From: a virus
Strand: one strand, 5' to 3'
Virus record (IMG/VR): IMGVR_UViG_3300035698_015992
Location: 1-32,541 of that record
DNA: 32,541 nt
Shown here: positions 5,223 through 13,628 of the stretch, piece by piece
How the letters are laid out: each line of letters starts with the position of its first letter
How positions within the stretch are numbered: the stretch's first letter is position 1
Program-made: the position numbers and the translations under genes
The notes under the pieces: generated by a model
Database searches by the model: none
Seen by the model: the letters and a program-made list of their open reading frames with translations, nothing else
What the model was told of the DNA's origin: nothing

Positions 5223-7019
5223 ATGTACGATAATCACTTACAATCCTTCATAGCGGACTTAGAAAGTAAGCTGTATCAAGATGCCGCAGGACTCTCCACC
5301 TACGATTGGATCAATCGCAACACAACCCTGAATGGAAAACCTTTCACCTGTGATCGCTATCCTTTTCAAAAGGACATTTTAAACGATACAGGTAATCGGT
5401 TAGTGGTGAAGAAAATCTCTCAGGTAGGTTTAACTGAGATACAGATGCGTAAGATGGCGTGTTTCCTCATGTTGAACCCCCACACCCAAGGGATATTTTC
5501 GCTACCAGATAAGAATTTGATGAAGAGGTTTTCTCAAACTCGCCTACTTCCTATGATAAATGAGGACGCTGTCTTTAATAGAGTAGCGGGAGGAGGTAAG
5601 CCTACCCGCAACGTGGACCTGATTCAGTTTATGCGTTCATTTCTAAACATCGTGATCGGCAGCGAGTCCTCTGCTACCAGTATTACAGGGGACATATTAG
5701 CTGTAGATGAAGTTGACTTGACCTCTCCAGAGGTGTTGGCTCTATTTGACTCTCGGCTACAGAACTCGGACTTCGGAATACGTTACGATTTCTCTACTCC
5801 CACCTACACAGACTTCGGAATAGATGGGCTATACAAGGTAAGCGATCAAAGAGAATATATGCTGAAGTGCGACTCCTGTGGGCATTGGCAGGTTCCAGAC
5901 TTTACATGGGACTTCGTCAGGATAGACGGGCTAAAGAACGCTGGAGACTTTCCCATTGAGGAGTTAGATCTAACTAAGTTAGACACCATAGAGCTTCACA
6001 AAGACAGCTGGCTCGCTTGTGAGAAGTGTGGAGAGGAGTTAAACCTATCGGAGAAAGATGGAGCTCAGCGTGAATGGGTAGCCCAAGAGGCAGGGCGTTC
6101 AAGCTACGCGCATGGGTATCAGGTAAGACCCTTCAGTAGCAATCGTCTCAGCATAAGTTACATTATCCAGAGGCTTCTAACTTACAGGAATCAGGATTTC
6201 TTAAGGGGTTGGTATAACACGGTTCTCGGTAGGGATTACGCAGATGCTTCTGCTCGGATCCAAGAGTCCGACATCCGAGCCTGTTTGATGAGTGCGGATA
6301 CCGCTTTAGTTAAGGGAGACTCTATTTGGGTGGGCATTGACGTAGGAATTGACTGTCACATAGTGATAGGGAAGGCAGACAAGTCCAGCAGCGTAAAGGT
6401 TTTGAAGTTTGACATCTGTCCAGCGTCAGGGCTTAAGCAGTACGTAAAAGCATTGCAGGAGAACTACAGCATATCAGGAGGGTTGATTGATAGATACCCG
6501 AACACGACACTCTCACAAGAGATTGCAGAGATCACTAAGGGTACAATTCTCCCTTGCGAGTATGGGCAAAGCGGTAACATAGAAGAGAAGATAGACTTAG
6601 TCACATTTGAACAAAGTTATCTAAGGGTCAACAGAACTTGGGCACTAGATTACGTTGCCAAGATTGTGCGTAATCATTGGGTAGAGTTTTACGGGTATCT
6701 AGAATTCAAGCCTAAGATTATAGATCATCTACGAAACATGATCCGAGTTGAAATCCCTGAGAAACTTGCAAAGTGGGAAAAGCTAAATACCGAGGATCAC
6801 TTCTTCCACGCTTTAAACTATATGGTAACTAGTATCAGGTACAGGGAGTGGAAGTACGGAATAGATTTGCTGAGTGGGGATAATAGAGGCTGTGTAGATT
6901 TCGGCGTAATTGAAGGTGTGGGTAAGTCTCTAGGAATGACTGACATATATGGATCAATCATGGACGGAAAAGCTTCGGACTACGCGCCAATGTTTGGACT
7001 TGATAATTACAACTTTTAG
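5223..7019 (+). CDS. terL: Terminase large subunit, GpA type
   Basis: This ATP-driven DNA-packaging motor and nuclease cuts concatemers and fills the prohead. The 598 residues include a lambda-A-type Walker A variant, KKISQVGLTE (63-72), Walker B ILAVDEVD (158-165), a coupling motif STPT (191-194), a zinc-ribbon-like insertion with C216, C219, C266 and C269, and an RNase H-like nuclease with acids in WVGIDVG (D373) and GLIDRYPN (D423). Lambda A is about 641 residues. It opens the rightward structural operon, with only a weak GGA before the start and no clear rightward promoter in the 96-base divergent gap. Confidence 0.95.
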   Translation: MYDNHLQSFIADLESKLYQDAAGLSTYDWINRNTTLNGKPFTCDRYPFQKDILNDTGNRLVVKKISQVGLTEIQMRKMACFLMLNPHTQGIFSLPDKNLMKRFSQTRLLPMINEDAVFNRVAGGGKPTRNVDLIQFMRSFLNIVIGSESSATSITGDILAVDEVDLTSPEVLALFDSRLQNSDFGIRYDFSTPTYTDFGIDGLYKVSDQREYMLKCDSCGHWQVPDFTWDFVRIDGLKNAGDFPIEELDLTKLDTIELHKDSWLACEKCGEELNLSEKDGAQREWVAQEAGRSSYAHGYQVRPFSSNRLSISYIIQRLLTYRNQDFLRGWYNTVLGRDYADASARIQESDIRACLMSADTALVKGDSIWVGIDVGIDCHIVIGKADKSSSVKVLKFDICPASGLKQYVKALQENYSISGGLIDRYPNTTLSQEIAEITKGTILPCEYGQSGNIEEKIDLVTFEQSYLRVNRTWALDYVAKIVRNHWVEFYGYLEFKPKIIDHLRNMIRVEIPEKLAKWEKLNTEDHFFHALNYMVTSIRYREWKYGIDLLSGDNRGCVDFGVIEGVGKSLGMTDIYGSIMDGKASDYAPMFGLDNYNF

Positions 7020-7056
7020 AGTTAAAGTATTAATTTCGTGTAGGGATAAAAAATAA

Positions 7057-8550
7057 ATGCCTTTTATAAATGCCTTTGATCAAGATATGCTAAATTTGAA
7101 TAGTACTCCGGGTGCTAGACAGATAGTGCTGCCTAAAAAGCAAAGTAACCCTGCGGGGATTGCCGACACTCCAACGTTTGATCCGGGTAAAGCCTTACTA
7201 GATCTTCCTACGTATCGGGATCATTTAGAAAATATTGTAGATAATAGAATATCTCAAAACAGTAAGGAGCTATTACAAAATCTATTCAAGAATGATCCAG
7301 ACGTATCAGGGACATTAAACGCTTACCTTGCTATATCAAACTCAGTTCAACCTATATTTACTGTATATAATAGTGAGCATCAAATAGATAGGGAAGGTCA
7401 GAAGTTGATGCAGGATCTAGTTAGATCGCTCACGCGGGATAGCGATTACTCTCTCGGCTTCACTATGGAAAACAACATGAGAGTTGTTTCTGAGGCTTGG
7501 AGATACATGTTACTCTTACGAGGAGCCATTACCTGCGAGCTGATCTTAGATAAGTTAAAACTTCCTTTTGAAATACGCACTATAGATTTCTCAGATATTG
7601 AGTTTACCGAGAGCGCACCGGGTCTGTATAAACCTACTCAGGTTGCTGAGGGCGGACGTAAGATCAGTTTAGATTTCCCTACGATATTCATTAATTACTT
7701 TCACAGAGATCCTACTGAAGTGTATAGTAGCTCTTACTTCGTTGCGGCTATCAACACTGTTGCTGCAAGGCAACACCTTATCAACACACTATATAAGATC
7801 ATCCAGTTCGGCTTTCCCCGTATTCAGGTAACAGTGCTTGAGGACATAGCGAGGAAGTCTGCTCCTACTGACGTGCAAAGTGATCCTATAAAAATGCGAA
7901 ACTACCTAAGTGGATTGAGAGCGCAAATTTCTACAACTATGTCGTCACTGAGACCCGATCAGGCTTTAGTCCACATGGATAGCATAGAGTTCAAAATCCT
8001 AGCTACAGAGAATGGTCGCAACGGCGCAGAAGCCAACATTGAATCCATCATCTCCACTCTCAATGACCAGAATCAGGCAGCTCTAAAGACGATGTCTACC
8101 GTACTGGGTAGAGGCGGGGCTGGAACAAATACTAGTTCCGTAGAAGCTCGCTTGTTTGCGATGTACGCTGATGAGTTAAATCGTCCCGTTGCGGAAACTT
8201 GGGAAGGGATACTGACATTAGCTATCCGCCTTATGGGTTTTGATGGGTACGTTAATTGTACTTTCCCTCCCGTAGAATTACGTCCTGACCTAGAATTAGA
8301 ACCTCAAAGAATAATGAAGCAAACAAGACTTCTAAAGGATCTCTCTTTAGGAATGATCACGGATGATGAGTATCACATTAAAATGTATTCTAGACTCGCA
8401 CCAGATGGAGTGCCTCGGATAAGCGGAACTGGGTTCTTAGAAAAGCAAGAGGAAGGCGGGGACATGGGAATGTCTCCAAATACCGATCCTCTAGGTAAGA
8501 GTTTAGCTCCCAAGGGAAGCGCATCGGCGAGAAGTAATCAAACTAAATAA
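7057..8550 (+). CDS. Portal protein
   Basis: This would be the dodecameric channel at the unique capsid vertex through which the terminase pumps DNA. The 497-residue length, mixed alpha/beta content and position between terminase and protease fit a portal. Residues about 60-120 (TYRDHLENIVDNR, then LKNDPDVSGTLNAY is seen as KNDPDVSGTLNAYLAI) match the usual opening of portal proteins, where the protomer samples previous segments. The central part has the long helical stem-like stretch (ESIISTLNDQNQAALKTMS) followed by a glycine-rich loop. The C-terminus is low-complexity and polar, as in many portals. AGGG lies a little far (about 12 bases) from the ATG. Confidence 0.85.
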   Translation: MPFINAFDQDMLNLNSTPGARQIVLPKKQSNPAGIADTPTFDPGKALLDLPTYRDHLENIVDNRISQNSKELLQNLFKNDPDVSGTLNAYLAISNSVQPIFTVYNSEHQIDREGQKLMQDLVRSLTRDSDYSLGFTMENNMRVVSEAWRYMLLLRGAITCELILDKLKLPFEIRTIDFSDIEFTESAPGLYKPTQVAEGGRKISLDFPTIFINYFHRDPTEVYSSSYFVAAINTVAARQHLINTLYKIIQFGFPRIQVTVLEDIARKSAPTDVQSDPIKMRNYLSGLRAQISTTMSSLRPDQALVHMDSIEFKILATENGRNGAEANIESIISTLNDQNQAALKTMSTVLGRGGAGTNTSSVEARLFAMYADELNRPVAETWEGILTLAIRLMGFDGYVNCTFPPVELRPDLELEPQRIMKQTRLLKDLSLGMITDDEYHIKMYSRLAPDGVPRISGTGFLEKQEEGGDMGMSPNTDPLGKSLAPKGSASARSNQTK

Positions 8551-8566
8551 CTAATTGGAGTATAAG

Positions 8567-8893
8567 ATGTCCCTAGAAACTACAAGACCTATAGCTACCA
8601 ACCTAACCACAGGTAACACACCTTGGATAACTTACCCCTTTAACGGGGTAGCAGTTATGAGTATTGGGGGAGTGTTTGGGGGAGCAACAATTCAACTTGA
8701 GGCAAGACTAAAAGAGTTCCCAGCAATAGTTACCCCTCTATTAGATACTGTTAACTCCCCCCAACAGTTAAAAAGTTCTAACAGTCCTACAAGTTTCAGT
8801 ATAGAATTAACAACTTCTCATGAGATCCGGATAACTTCAACAGGCGGCGGGGGATCTCAATCCATTTCTGCGTACATAGTGAACCCTAAGTAA
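8567..8893 (+). CDS. Small beta-rich structural protein of unknown role
   Basis: I place the start at ATG 8567, with TTGGAG at 8555-8560 as its ribosome site; an in-frame TTG at 8555 is part of that site and not the start. The 108 residues (MSLETTRPIATNLTTGNTPW...) are rich in S, T, G and beta-branched residues and have no cysteine, typical of capsid decoration or fibre-like proteins. It sits between portal and protease, 16 bases after the portal stop. The family is not recognised; a head decoration or minor capsid role is inferred from position only. Confidence 0.75.
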   Translation: MSLETTRPIATNLTTGNTPWITYPFNGVAVMSIGGVFGGATIQLEARLKEFPAIVTPLLDTVNSPQQLKSSNSPTSFSIELTTSHEIRITSTGGGGSQSISAYIVNPK

Positions 8894-8903
8894 GGATACA
8901 AAC

Positions 8904-10169
8904 ATGCGCAGATTACCTATAAATCAAAAAATTTCAGAGCGACTCTCCATAGTTTTCGGAGCAGATTACAGTTCTTCAAACATTGCAGTATTTGAAACAG
9001 TGGCATTTACCACGCTACCCTTGAGCAAACCCAGACATTTAGTAGATGGTGGGAAAGCTGAAGCTTCCCTACTATACGAGATGGCAGAATTCGTAAACTC
9101 TAAAGGTTATGTTCCGCTACAGCTTATGCACGACACTGGGGTCTTACCCGCAGGGACGATCTTCTACAGTGAAGTCCACGGGGCAGAGGATAGGGGTGAG
9201 AGCTACTCCGAATTGAGACACTTATTTCTAGTTTCTCTAGACACTTCTGAAGGTCAAGACTTAGTAGCTAAGATAGAGTCCGGAACTATTAATGAAGTGT
9301 CTGTTGGATTCAGCATGAACAATTTAAAGTGTTCAGAGTGTGACTTTGACTACATGTCTGCTGACGCTGATGTCATCAACTGGATAGATCAAACCTGTTC
9401 TGAGGGACATGTAATCGGCGTTGATGGAGTTCACGTAGTGATCTCCTCGTTAAATCGTTACGGTGAAATGTCTTTAGTAACCGCCGGAGCAGCTAAAAAT
9501 GCTAAGATTCAGTCTAAAAGACAGTCCAAATTGTTAACAGATAACTTTGGGCTTGCAGCTTCTAACAAATCTGATATTATAACATTTAAACAAATTCCAG
9601 TCTTTTTAACCCTTGAAGGGGAGAGTAAAATGCCAAATGAAAATCCAGTAGTTCCAGTTGCAGAAGTTCCAGTTGCAGAAGTTCCAGTTGCAGTAGTTCC
9701 AGTTGCAGAAGTTCCAGTTGCAGTAGTTCCAGTTGCAGTAGTTCCAGTTGCAGAAGTTCCAGTTGCAGAAGTTCCAGTTGCAGAAGTTGAACAACTCGGA
9801 GCAACTTTTGATAAACTTGTTGAGCTTACAGCGGACAATAAAATTTTGACTGCTCAGGTGAAAACTTTAGAATTGAAACACACCGAGTTTACAGCTTTAA
9901 AAGCTGAGGCTGAGGTCAACAAAAAAGACCTAGCGTTGTGCTTAGGGTTCATTGAAAAAAGTTACACACATCTTTCAGTTGCTTCAGGCAACTCTAAGGT
10001 GGAAGCTCCTAAAGGTGTCGTGGAATTACTTCAAGGTATTGCTTCCTTCCAAGAGAAACTTAGTAAGTTGCCAACAGGTGGGGTATCCTTAGCCGCAGAT
10101 AACTTGACAAGAAAAAAAGATAGTAATTATAATAAAGATGCTATATCATCTTACAAGACTAAAAAATAA
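8904..10169 (+). CDS. Prohead protease fused to a C-terminal scaffold domain
   Basis: Residues 1-205 resemble the HK97/herpes-type prohead serine protease: the catalytic His is probably H76 in PLQLMHD and the Ser probably S133 in NEVSVGFS, and the domain closes with GEMSLVTAGAAKNA. A possible zinc-binding insert has C143, C146, C165 and H169. Residues 243-421 are a separate low-complexity and coiled-coil segment: nine PVAEV/PVAVV repeats, then VELTADNKILTAQVKTLELK, as in scaffolds. A strong internal start (9630) would make this part alone. The protease would remove the scaffold during capsid maturation. Confidence 0.88.
   Translation: MRRLPINQKISERLSIVFGADYSSSNIAVFETVAFTTLPLSKPRHLVDGGKAEASLLYEMAEFVNSKGYVPLQLMHDTGVLPAGTIFYSEVHGAEDRGESYSELRHLFLVSLDTSEGQDLVAKIESGTINEVSVGFSMNNLKCSECDFDYMSADADVINWIDQTCSEGHVIGVDGVHVVISSLNRYGEMSLVTAGAAKNAKIQSKRQSKLLTDNFGLAASNKSDIITFKQIPVFLTLEGESKMPNENPVVPVAEVPVAEVPVAVVPVAEVPVAVVPVAVVPVAEVPVAEVPVAEVEQLGATFDKLVELTADNKILTAQVKTLELKHTEFTALKAEAEVNKKDLALCLGFIEKSYTHLSVASGNSKVEAPKGVVELLQGIASFQEKLSKLPTGGVSLAADNLTRKKDSNYNKDAISSYKTKK
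9630..10169 (+). CDS. Internal in-frame scaffold protein (Nu3-like) from a second start
   Basis: ATG 9630 is in frame with the protease gene (codon 243) and is preceded at six bases by AAGGGGAG (9616-9623), one of the best ribosome sites in the window. The product (MPNENPVVPVAEV...) would be 179 residues: the PVAEV repeat, a coiled coil and a basic polar tail (LTRKKDSNYNKDAISSYK). Lambda makes its scaffold Nu3 in the same way from inside gene C. The arrangement gives many scaffold copies per protease. Confidence 0.75.
   Translation: MPNENPVVPVAEVPVAEVPVAVVPVAEVPVAVVPVAVVPVAEVPVAEVPVAEVEQLGATFDKLVELTADNKILTAQVKTLELKHTEFTALKAEAEVNKKDLALCLGFIEKSYTHLSVASGNSKVEAPKGVVELLQGIASFQEKLSKLPTGGVSLAADNLTRKKDSNYNKDAISSYKTKK
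9651..9785 (+). repeat. Nine-unit 15-bp coding minisatellite (VPVAE/VPVAV)
   Basis: Nine contiguous units of GTTCCAGTTGCAGWA encode VPVAE or VPVAV; the only variable base is A/T at position 14, giving the order E E V E V V E E E. The near-perfect identity at DNA level indicates recent tandem expansion. It lies at the N-terminus of the internal scaffold product and works as a flexible linker in the fusion. Confidence 0.95.
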
Positions 10170-10198
10170 AATAACAATAATATTTAAGGAGTAGTAAC

Positions 10199-10648
10199 AT
10201 GACAAGTAATCTAGCCGGTGGCGGCGTTACAATTACAGGAGTAGGTCAAACTTTAGCCGCAGTATTTAACGCGGGCGCAGGTCTTACTGTAGCCACGTCT
10301 GATTTGCAAGCAGCATCAGGTGCATTTACACCTGTAACACTTGCACTTAATGCCAACAACACTGTAATCCCAGCCGCAAATGGTGCGCCTATTTTGGGTG
10401 GTGTCAAGATTGTAGAAGAACGGGTTCAAGAGGGCGTGACTCTCGCAACTGTTCAACTTAACGGTGGTATGCGCTTTAGGTTTACTACAGGCGATACTGT
10501 AGCAGTTGGAGATTCTATTATCGGTGGCGGCGGTGGTACTGTGCGAAAAGCTACTGGTAGAAATAATACCACAGTAATTGCTAGAGACAATGTAAACCAG
10601 CTAGTTACCGTTCTCTTCGGATACATAAACGGCTACGGCGTTGTATAA
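10199..10648 (+). CDS. Putative head decoration / capsid-stabilising protein
   Basis: The gene has an excellent AAGGAG site eight bases before its ATG and sits just before the major capsid gene, the place of lambda D and of DUF2190-like decoration proteins. The 149 residues are almost all G, A, V, T and N with little helix: an extended N-terminus (MTSNLAGGGVTITGVGQT) and then short beta strands with a glycine run at SIIGGGGGTVRK. It has no cysteine and no membrane helix. High expression, position and composition support decoration or cement function; no motif proves it. Confidence 0.7.
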   Translation: MTSNLAGGGVTITGVGQTLAAVFNAGAGLTVATSDLQAASGAFTPVTLALNANNTVIPAANGAPILGGVKIVEERVQEGVTLATVQLNGGMRFRFTTGDTVAVGDSIIGGGGGTVRKATGRNNTTVIARDNVNQLVTVLFGYINGYGVV

Positions 10649-10675
10649 CAATCTCACATAAATAGGAAAAATGAC

Positions 10676-11830
10676 ATGTTATCACAAATTAAAAATATTG
10701 AATCTAAAGCCGCAGAGTTAGTTCTCAGCGGATTATTGGGCGAGGCTGCTAAGATTGACTCTACTAGACTAGCCGGAGCAGAGTTAGTCAGTAAGGCCAG
10801 CGATTACGGTCTAAGTCTACGAGAATACTTAGATTATGCCGTAACTCCTGAGCAAGACCTAAACGGTTGGGAAACATCTTTGAAATTCTTAGGTCTCCCA
10901 GTTAAGAACAGTAAAGCTGATATTCAACTATCTTCAAATACTTTCTACTCTCAACCCGGAACTCGCTTGTTCTTCCCTGAAGTTTTGCTCAACATTGTTG
11001 AGTGGAAATCAAAGCAAGATCAGATTGTAACTGTAGAGCCAATCATTTCACAATCTCGCTCAGTAACTGGAAATCAAGTTATCTTCATGACTGAGCTTGA
11101 CACTCATGAGCATGATGCTTTGAAAATGTTCCAAATTTCTGAAGGTGGTGAAGTTCCTATTCGCAAGATTGTTTCAAGCGATAAGAACGTACGCTTCTTC
11201 AAACTGGGTCAGGGATATGAATTGACTTATGAACTAGCTCGTCGCTCAGCGATTGACATGTTTGTTCCATTCATCAATCGTGCAAATCGTGAGTTTGAAT
11301 TAGACAAATTGCGTCATGCTATTACATTACTAGTTAATGGTGACGGCGTAGCTGGAGCAATTAGCGTTGTAAACGAAACTCAGGTAGGCGGATCAAACGG
11401 ACTTCTACAGTACAAAGCCCTACTCTTGTGGTTGGTGCAACGTGCAGCAGCAGGGTATCAAATTGATACGTTGATTGGAAACTATCAAACATATGCTGAC
11501 TACGCATTTATGTTTACTCCAATTGTAACAGCTGGCGGTACTTCAGAAGCTCAAGCACTAAACGGTTTGGGTCTAGGTCCTAACCTGTTGCCGGGTATCT
11601 CTTTCATGAACTACAATATCAATTTTGTTATTGCTCCAACAGTTGCGGCAAGTGTCATTATTGGGATCACTCGTGGGGAATGTTTAGAAGAACTTACTGA
11701 AGTAAATTCAGACATTGTTGAAAATGACCGTGTAATTACAAATCAGACTATCCGATTTGTACGTACTCAAAACATTGGATACTACATGCCTCACCCACTA
11801 TCTCGTCAAGCTTTCAGCTACGCAGCATAG
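10676..11830 (+). CDS. Major capsid protein, HK97 fold
   Basis: This would be the shell subunit, 384 residues, in the normal range for HK97-fold capsid proteins. The N-terminal helical arm (SQIKNIESKAAELVLSGLLG) is followed by a segment that starts the fold (SSNTFYSQPGTRLFFPEVL), an E-loop-like stretch near 115-150, a spine-helix region (FELDKLRHAITLLVNGDG) and a C-terminal beta-rich P domain ending in YYMPHPLSRQAFSYAA. An AGGA site precedes ATG 10676. It has no separate delta domain; the scaffold comes from the protease gene. A strong hairpin follows the stop. Confidence 0.88.
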   Translation: MLSQIKNIESKAAELVLSGLLGEAAKIDSTRLAGAELVSKASDYGLSLREYLDYAVTPEQDLNGWETSLKFLGLPVKNSKADIQLSSNTFYSQPGTRLFFPEVLLNIVEWKSKQDQIVTVEPIISQSRSVTGNQVIFMTELDTHEHDALKMFQISEGGEVPIRKIVSSDKNVRFFKLGQGYELTYELARRSAIDMFVPFINRANREFELDKLRHAITLLVNGDGVAGAISVVNETQVGGSNGLLQYKALLLWLVQRAAAGYQIDTLIGNYQTYADYAFMFTPIVTAGGTSEAQALNGLGLGPNLLPGISFMNYNINFVIAPTVAASVIIGITRGECLEELTEVNSDIVENDRVITNQTIRFVRTQNIGYYMPHPLSRQAFSYAA

Positions 11831-11848
11831 TTTTTTAATAATCTTAAT

Positions 11849-11881
11849 GTAAGGTAGGGAAGAGCTTCTTTCCTACCTTAC
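11849..11881 (+). other. Stable 15-bp hairpin after the major capsid gene
   Basis: GTAAGGTAGGGAAGA (11849-11863) pairs with TCTTTCCTACCTTAC (11867-11881) with one G-U pair and loop GCT. No T tract follows, so it is not a canonical intrinsic terminator on the plus strand. It more likely protects the 3' end of capsid mRNA or partly attenuates the downstream genes. Confidence 0.75.
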
Positions 11882-11906
11882 CTATAACTTCAATCGGAGA
11901 ATAAAA

Positions 11907-12341
11907 ATGAGTTTCGTTGTAAAGACACTAGATAGTAAAATGTTGCAAGATACCCAATCAGGCATCATCATAACAGCTGGCAGACCGCACCTTGTGCCTG
12001 AGCTTACAGGGTTCTTGGAAGCAAGATTATCCCCAGTTTATGGCACCAATTATAAATTACCTGTAGAGGTAATTATCGTACTTAAAGAGGATGAAGTTCC
12101 TGAGGGGATCAGTGATGCAGAATTCGGAGTTGCTTGGGGACAACTGAAACGGCAAGGTAATCTAACAGCTGAGTTCTATGAACAGGATGCTCTAGCAGCC
12201 CTAGATCTAGCTCTCAAGAGTAAAAAAGATAGTACTCAACACACGAAAGCTGTTAGACAGGGTGGAAACGTTACAATTTCTACAGAAACTGGAGCAGGTG
12301 AATCTAAAAAAGCAGTCATTAAAAGACCTCAAGTTGATTAG
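11907..12341 (+). CDS. Unrecognised 144-residue protein in the head-tail joining region
   Basis: The gene follows the capsid hairpin, with CGGAG before the ATG. The product has an alpha/beta core (IIITAGRPHLVPELTGFLEA, then LPVEVIIVLKEDEVP) and a polar, lysine-rich tail (KKDSTQHTKAVRQGG...). It has no cysteine and no membrane segment. Genes in this place in lambda-like phages usually encode small head or head-completion proteins, but I cannot assign one. It ends eight bases before the next start. Confidence 0.8.
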   Translation: MSFVVKTLDSKMLQDTQSGIIITAGRPHLVPELTGFLEARLSPVYGTNYKLPVEVIIVLKEDEVPEGISDAEFGVAWGQLKRQGNLTAEFYEQDALAALDLALKSKKDSTQHTKAVRQGGNVTISTETGAGESKKAVIKRPQVD

Positions 12342-12349
12342 GTAGGAAT

Positions 12350-13063
12350 ATGGAAGCTATAAGAAGTCAAGCTTACACTATAAGTTTGCCATTTTTTATA
12401 GATGGGGAGTACGTTACTCCTGACAATTTTCAAGCCACATACACTATTTACAATAACTCTGGAGCTGCTATCGCTGGTTTCACCAACGTAGTGGTAGGAG
12501 TTTCAGGAAGTCGGGTATCTTTAAATATTCCAGCTTACTTAAATACGATTGCTGGGGGCTTAGATTTTGAGAAGAGAACTGCTTTAGTGCAATATATCTA
12601 CGAGGGTCAGAATCATAAGGTTACAAAAAACTACATGATCACAGACTTCTATCCTTTGTCTGTGACTGCTGAAAACGTTATCAGTTACATGGGACTTAAA
12701 GAAGGTGAAATTTATCCTGAAGATTTAGAGATCACTCCAGCTTTATTTGATATAAAAAAGATTATAGGCGATACCAACTTTAACGCCTACATGATCTCTG
12801 GGGATTATAACAACATCCTATTAAATGACGCTATCAAGTATCAAACAGCTCACCGAGCCATGGCGAATGTTGAGTTAAAAGCTCTACAAAAAGCTGGAAG
12901 TGAGAGTGTAAGTTTCGCTAGATTCCAGATGATAGACTTTAAAAAGATCTCAGAAAGAGTAATCTCGGATCTAAATTCCGCTATCTCACAACTCTCTGGA
13001 TCGGGCTCAGCCGCTTTTGAAGTTCTCTCCTTAAGTAGTCCCTTAGACATTTTAACAGGTTAG
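12350..13063 (+). CDS. Head-tail connector-like protein with an N-terminal beta domain
   Basis: The 237 residues fall into two parts. Residues 1-105 are a beta domain (SQAYTISLPFFIDGEYVTPD), like an adhesin or Ig-type add-on. Residues 110-225 are helical with a pattern seen in Ad1/gp6-type connectors (TAENVISYMGLKEGEIYPED, FDIKKIIGDTNFNAYM, INDAIKYQTA-like helix at NDAIKYQTAHRAMANVELKA, then DLNSAISQLSGSG). Connectors of this type sit under the portal. The start has AGGA five bases upstream and lies eight bases after the previous stop. The assignment rests on helix pattern and order. Confidence 0.6.
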   Translation: MEAIRSQAYTISLPFFIDGEYVTPDNFQATYTIYNNSGAAIAGFTNVVVGVSGSRVSLNIPAYLNTIAGGLDFEKRTALVQYIYEGQNHKVTKNYMITDFYPLSVTAENVISYMGLKEGEIYPEDLEITPALFDIKKIIGDTNFNAYMISGDYNNILLNDAIKYQTAHRAMANVELKALQKAGSESVSFARFQMIDFKKISERVISDLNSAISQLSGSGSAAFEVLSLSSPLDILTG

Positions 13064-13067
13064 CAAT

Positions 13068-13628
13068 ATGCGCTATCAATTGCCAAACTTAGCTCCTATT
13101 ATCCGGATCTTTACTGCGGAGTTTTCCGAGCTTGGAACATCTAAAAAAGTAATGGCTCAACTTATAGACCCTAGAACTAATCGTAGTTCAGGATTTAGTG
13201 AGCCCTTCAGAGGTCTGAAAGTATCGTCAAAGAGTAATGTTTCCGTAGGCACAGTCTTAGTAGGGTCTGACCAACGTAAGTACCTACTAATGGATAATGG
13301 CGTCTCAGATATAGGCAGTATTCAATTCACAACCTTTAAGTGTTTAGAGTTGCAAGAACAAGCAGTGAGACAAACACCAACGGAAACAATTAACGACACT
13401 ACTTTGAGAAGTGTAAAAGGCTACGTCAATGCGGGGACAGTGTATTTTTCCAGAGAGTCTCTTGCCCCTATAGAGGATAATTTAAGAGTTCCAAATGATC
13501 ATAGTGTCTGTGTTACGAATACACCTGTAAACATTGGGGATTTATTGGGAACAACCTTAATCCGAAGAGTAGAGCGTACTCTAGGAGTGACGAGGTTCTG
13601 GTTAGCAGGGGAAAATTTTGATGTCTAA
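13068..13628 (+). CDS. Possible head-tail stopper or joining protein
   Basis: A 186-residue, mainly beta protein (MRYQLPNLAPIIRIFTAEFS...) lies between the connector-like gene and the gp10/Z-like gene, where head-closure (stopper, lambda FII or SPP1 gp16 type) proteins are encoded. The middle segment (VSVGTVLVGSDQRKYLLMDN) looks like a small beta barrel. Its last codons overlap the next gene by eight bases. I recognise no specific motif, so the call depends on order and fold impression. Confidence 0.55.
   Translation: MRYQLPNLAPIIRIFTAEFSELGTSKKVMAQLIDPRTNRSSGFSEPFRGLKVSSKSNVSVGTVLVGSDQRKYLLMDNGVSDIGSIQFTTFKCLELQEQAVRQTPTETINDTTLRSVKGYVNAGTVYFSRESLAPIEDNLRVPNDHSVCVTNTPVNIGDLLGTTLIRRVERTLGVTRFWLAGENFDV

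Noticed and set aside
6252-6280. Inverted repeat GCTCGGAT/ATCCGAGC inside the terminase gene
   Set aside because: One 8-bp repeat with a 13-base loop in a 1.8-kb gene is within chance; it shows that isolated stems occur elsewhere, unlike the dense cluster at 1-806.
9651-9785. Possible CRISPR-like array
   Set aside because: The units are contiguous with no spacers and keep the reading frame of the scaffold gene, so this is a coding minisatellite.
9509-9838. Three overlapping minus-strand frames across the 15-bp repeats
   Set aside because: They exist because the repeat lacks stops in any frame; the products are pure repeats (ATGTS, QLELL, NWNFC) without starts supported by ribosome sites.
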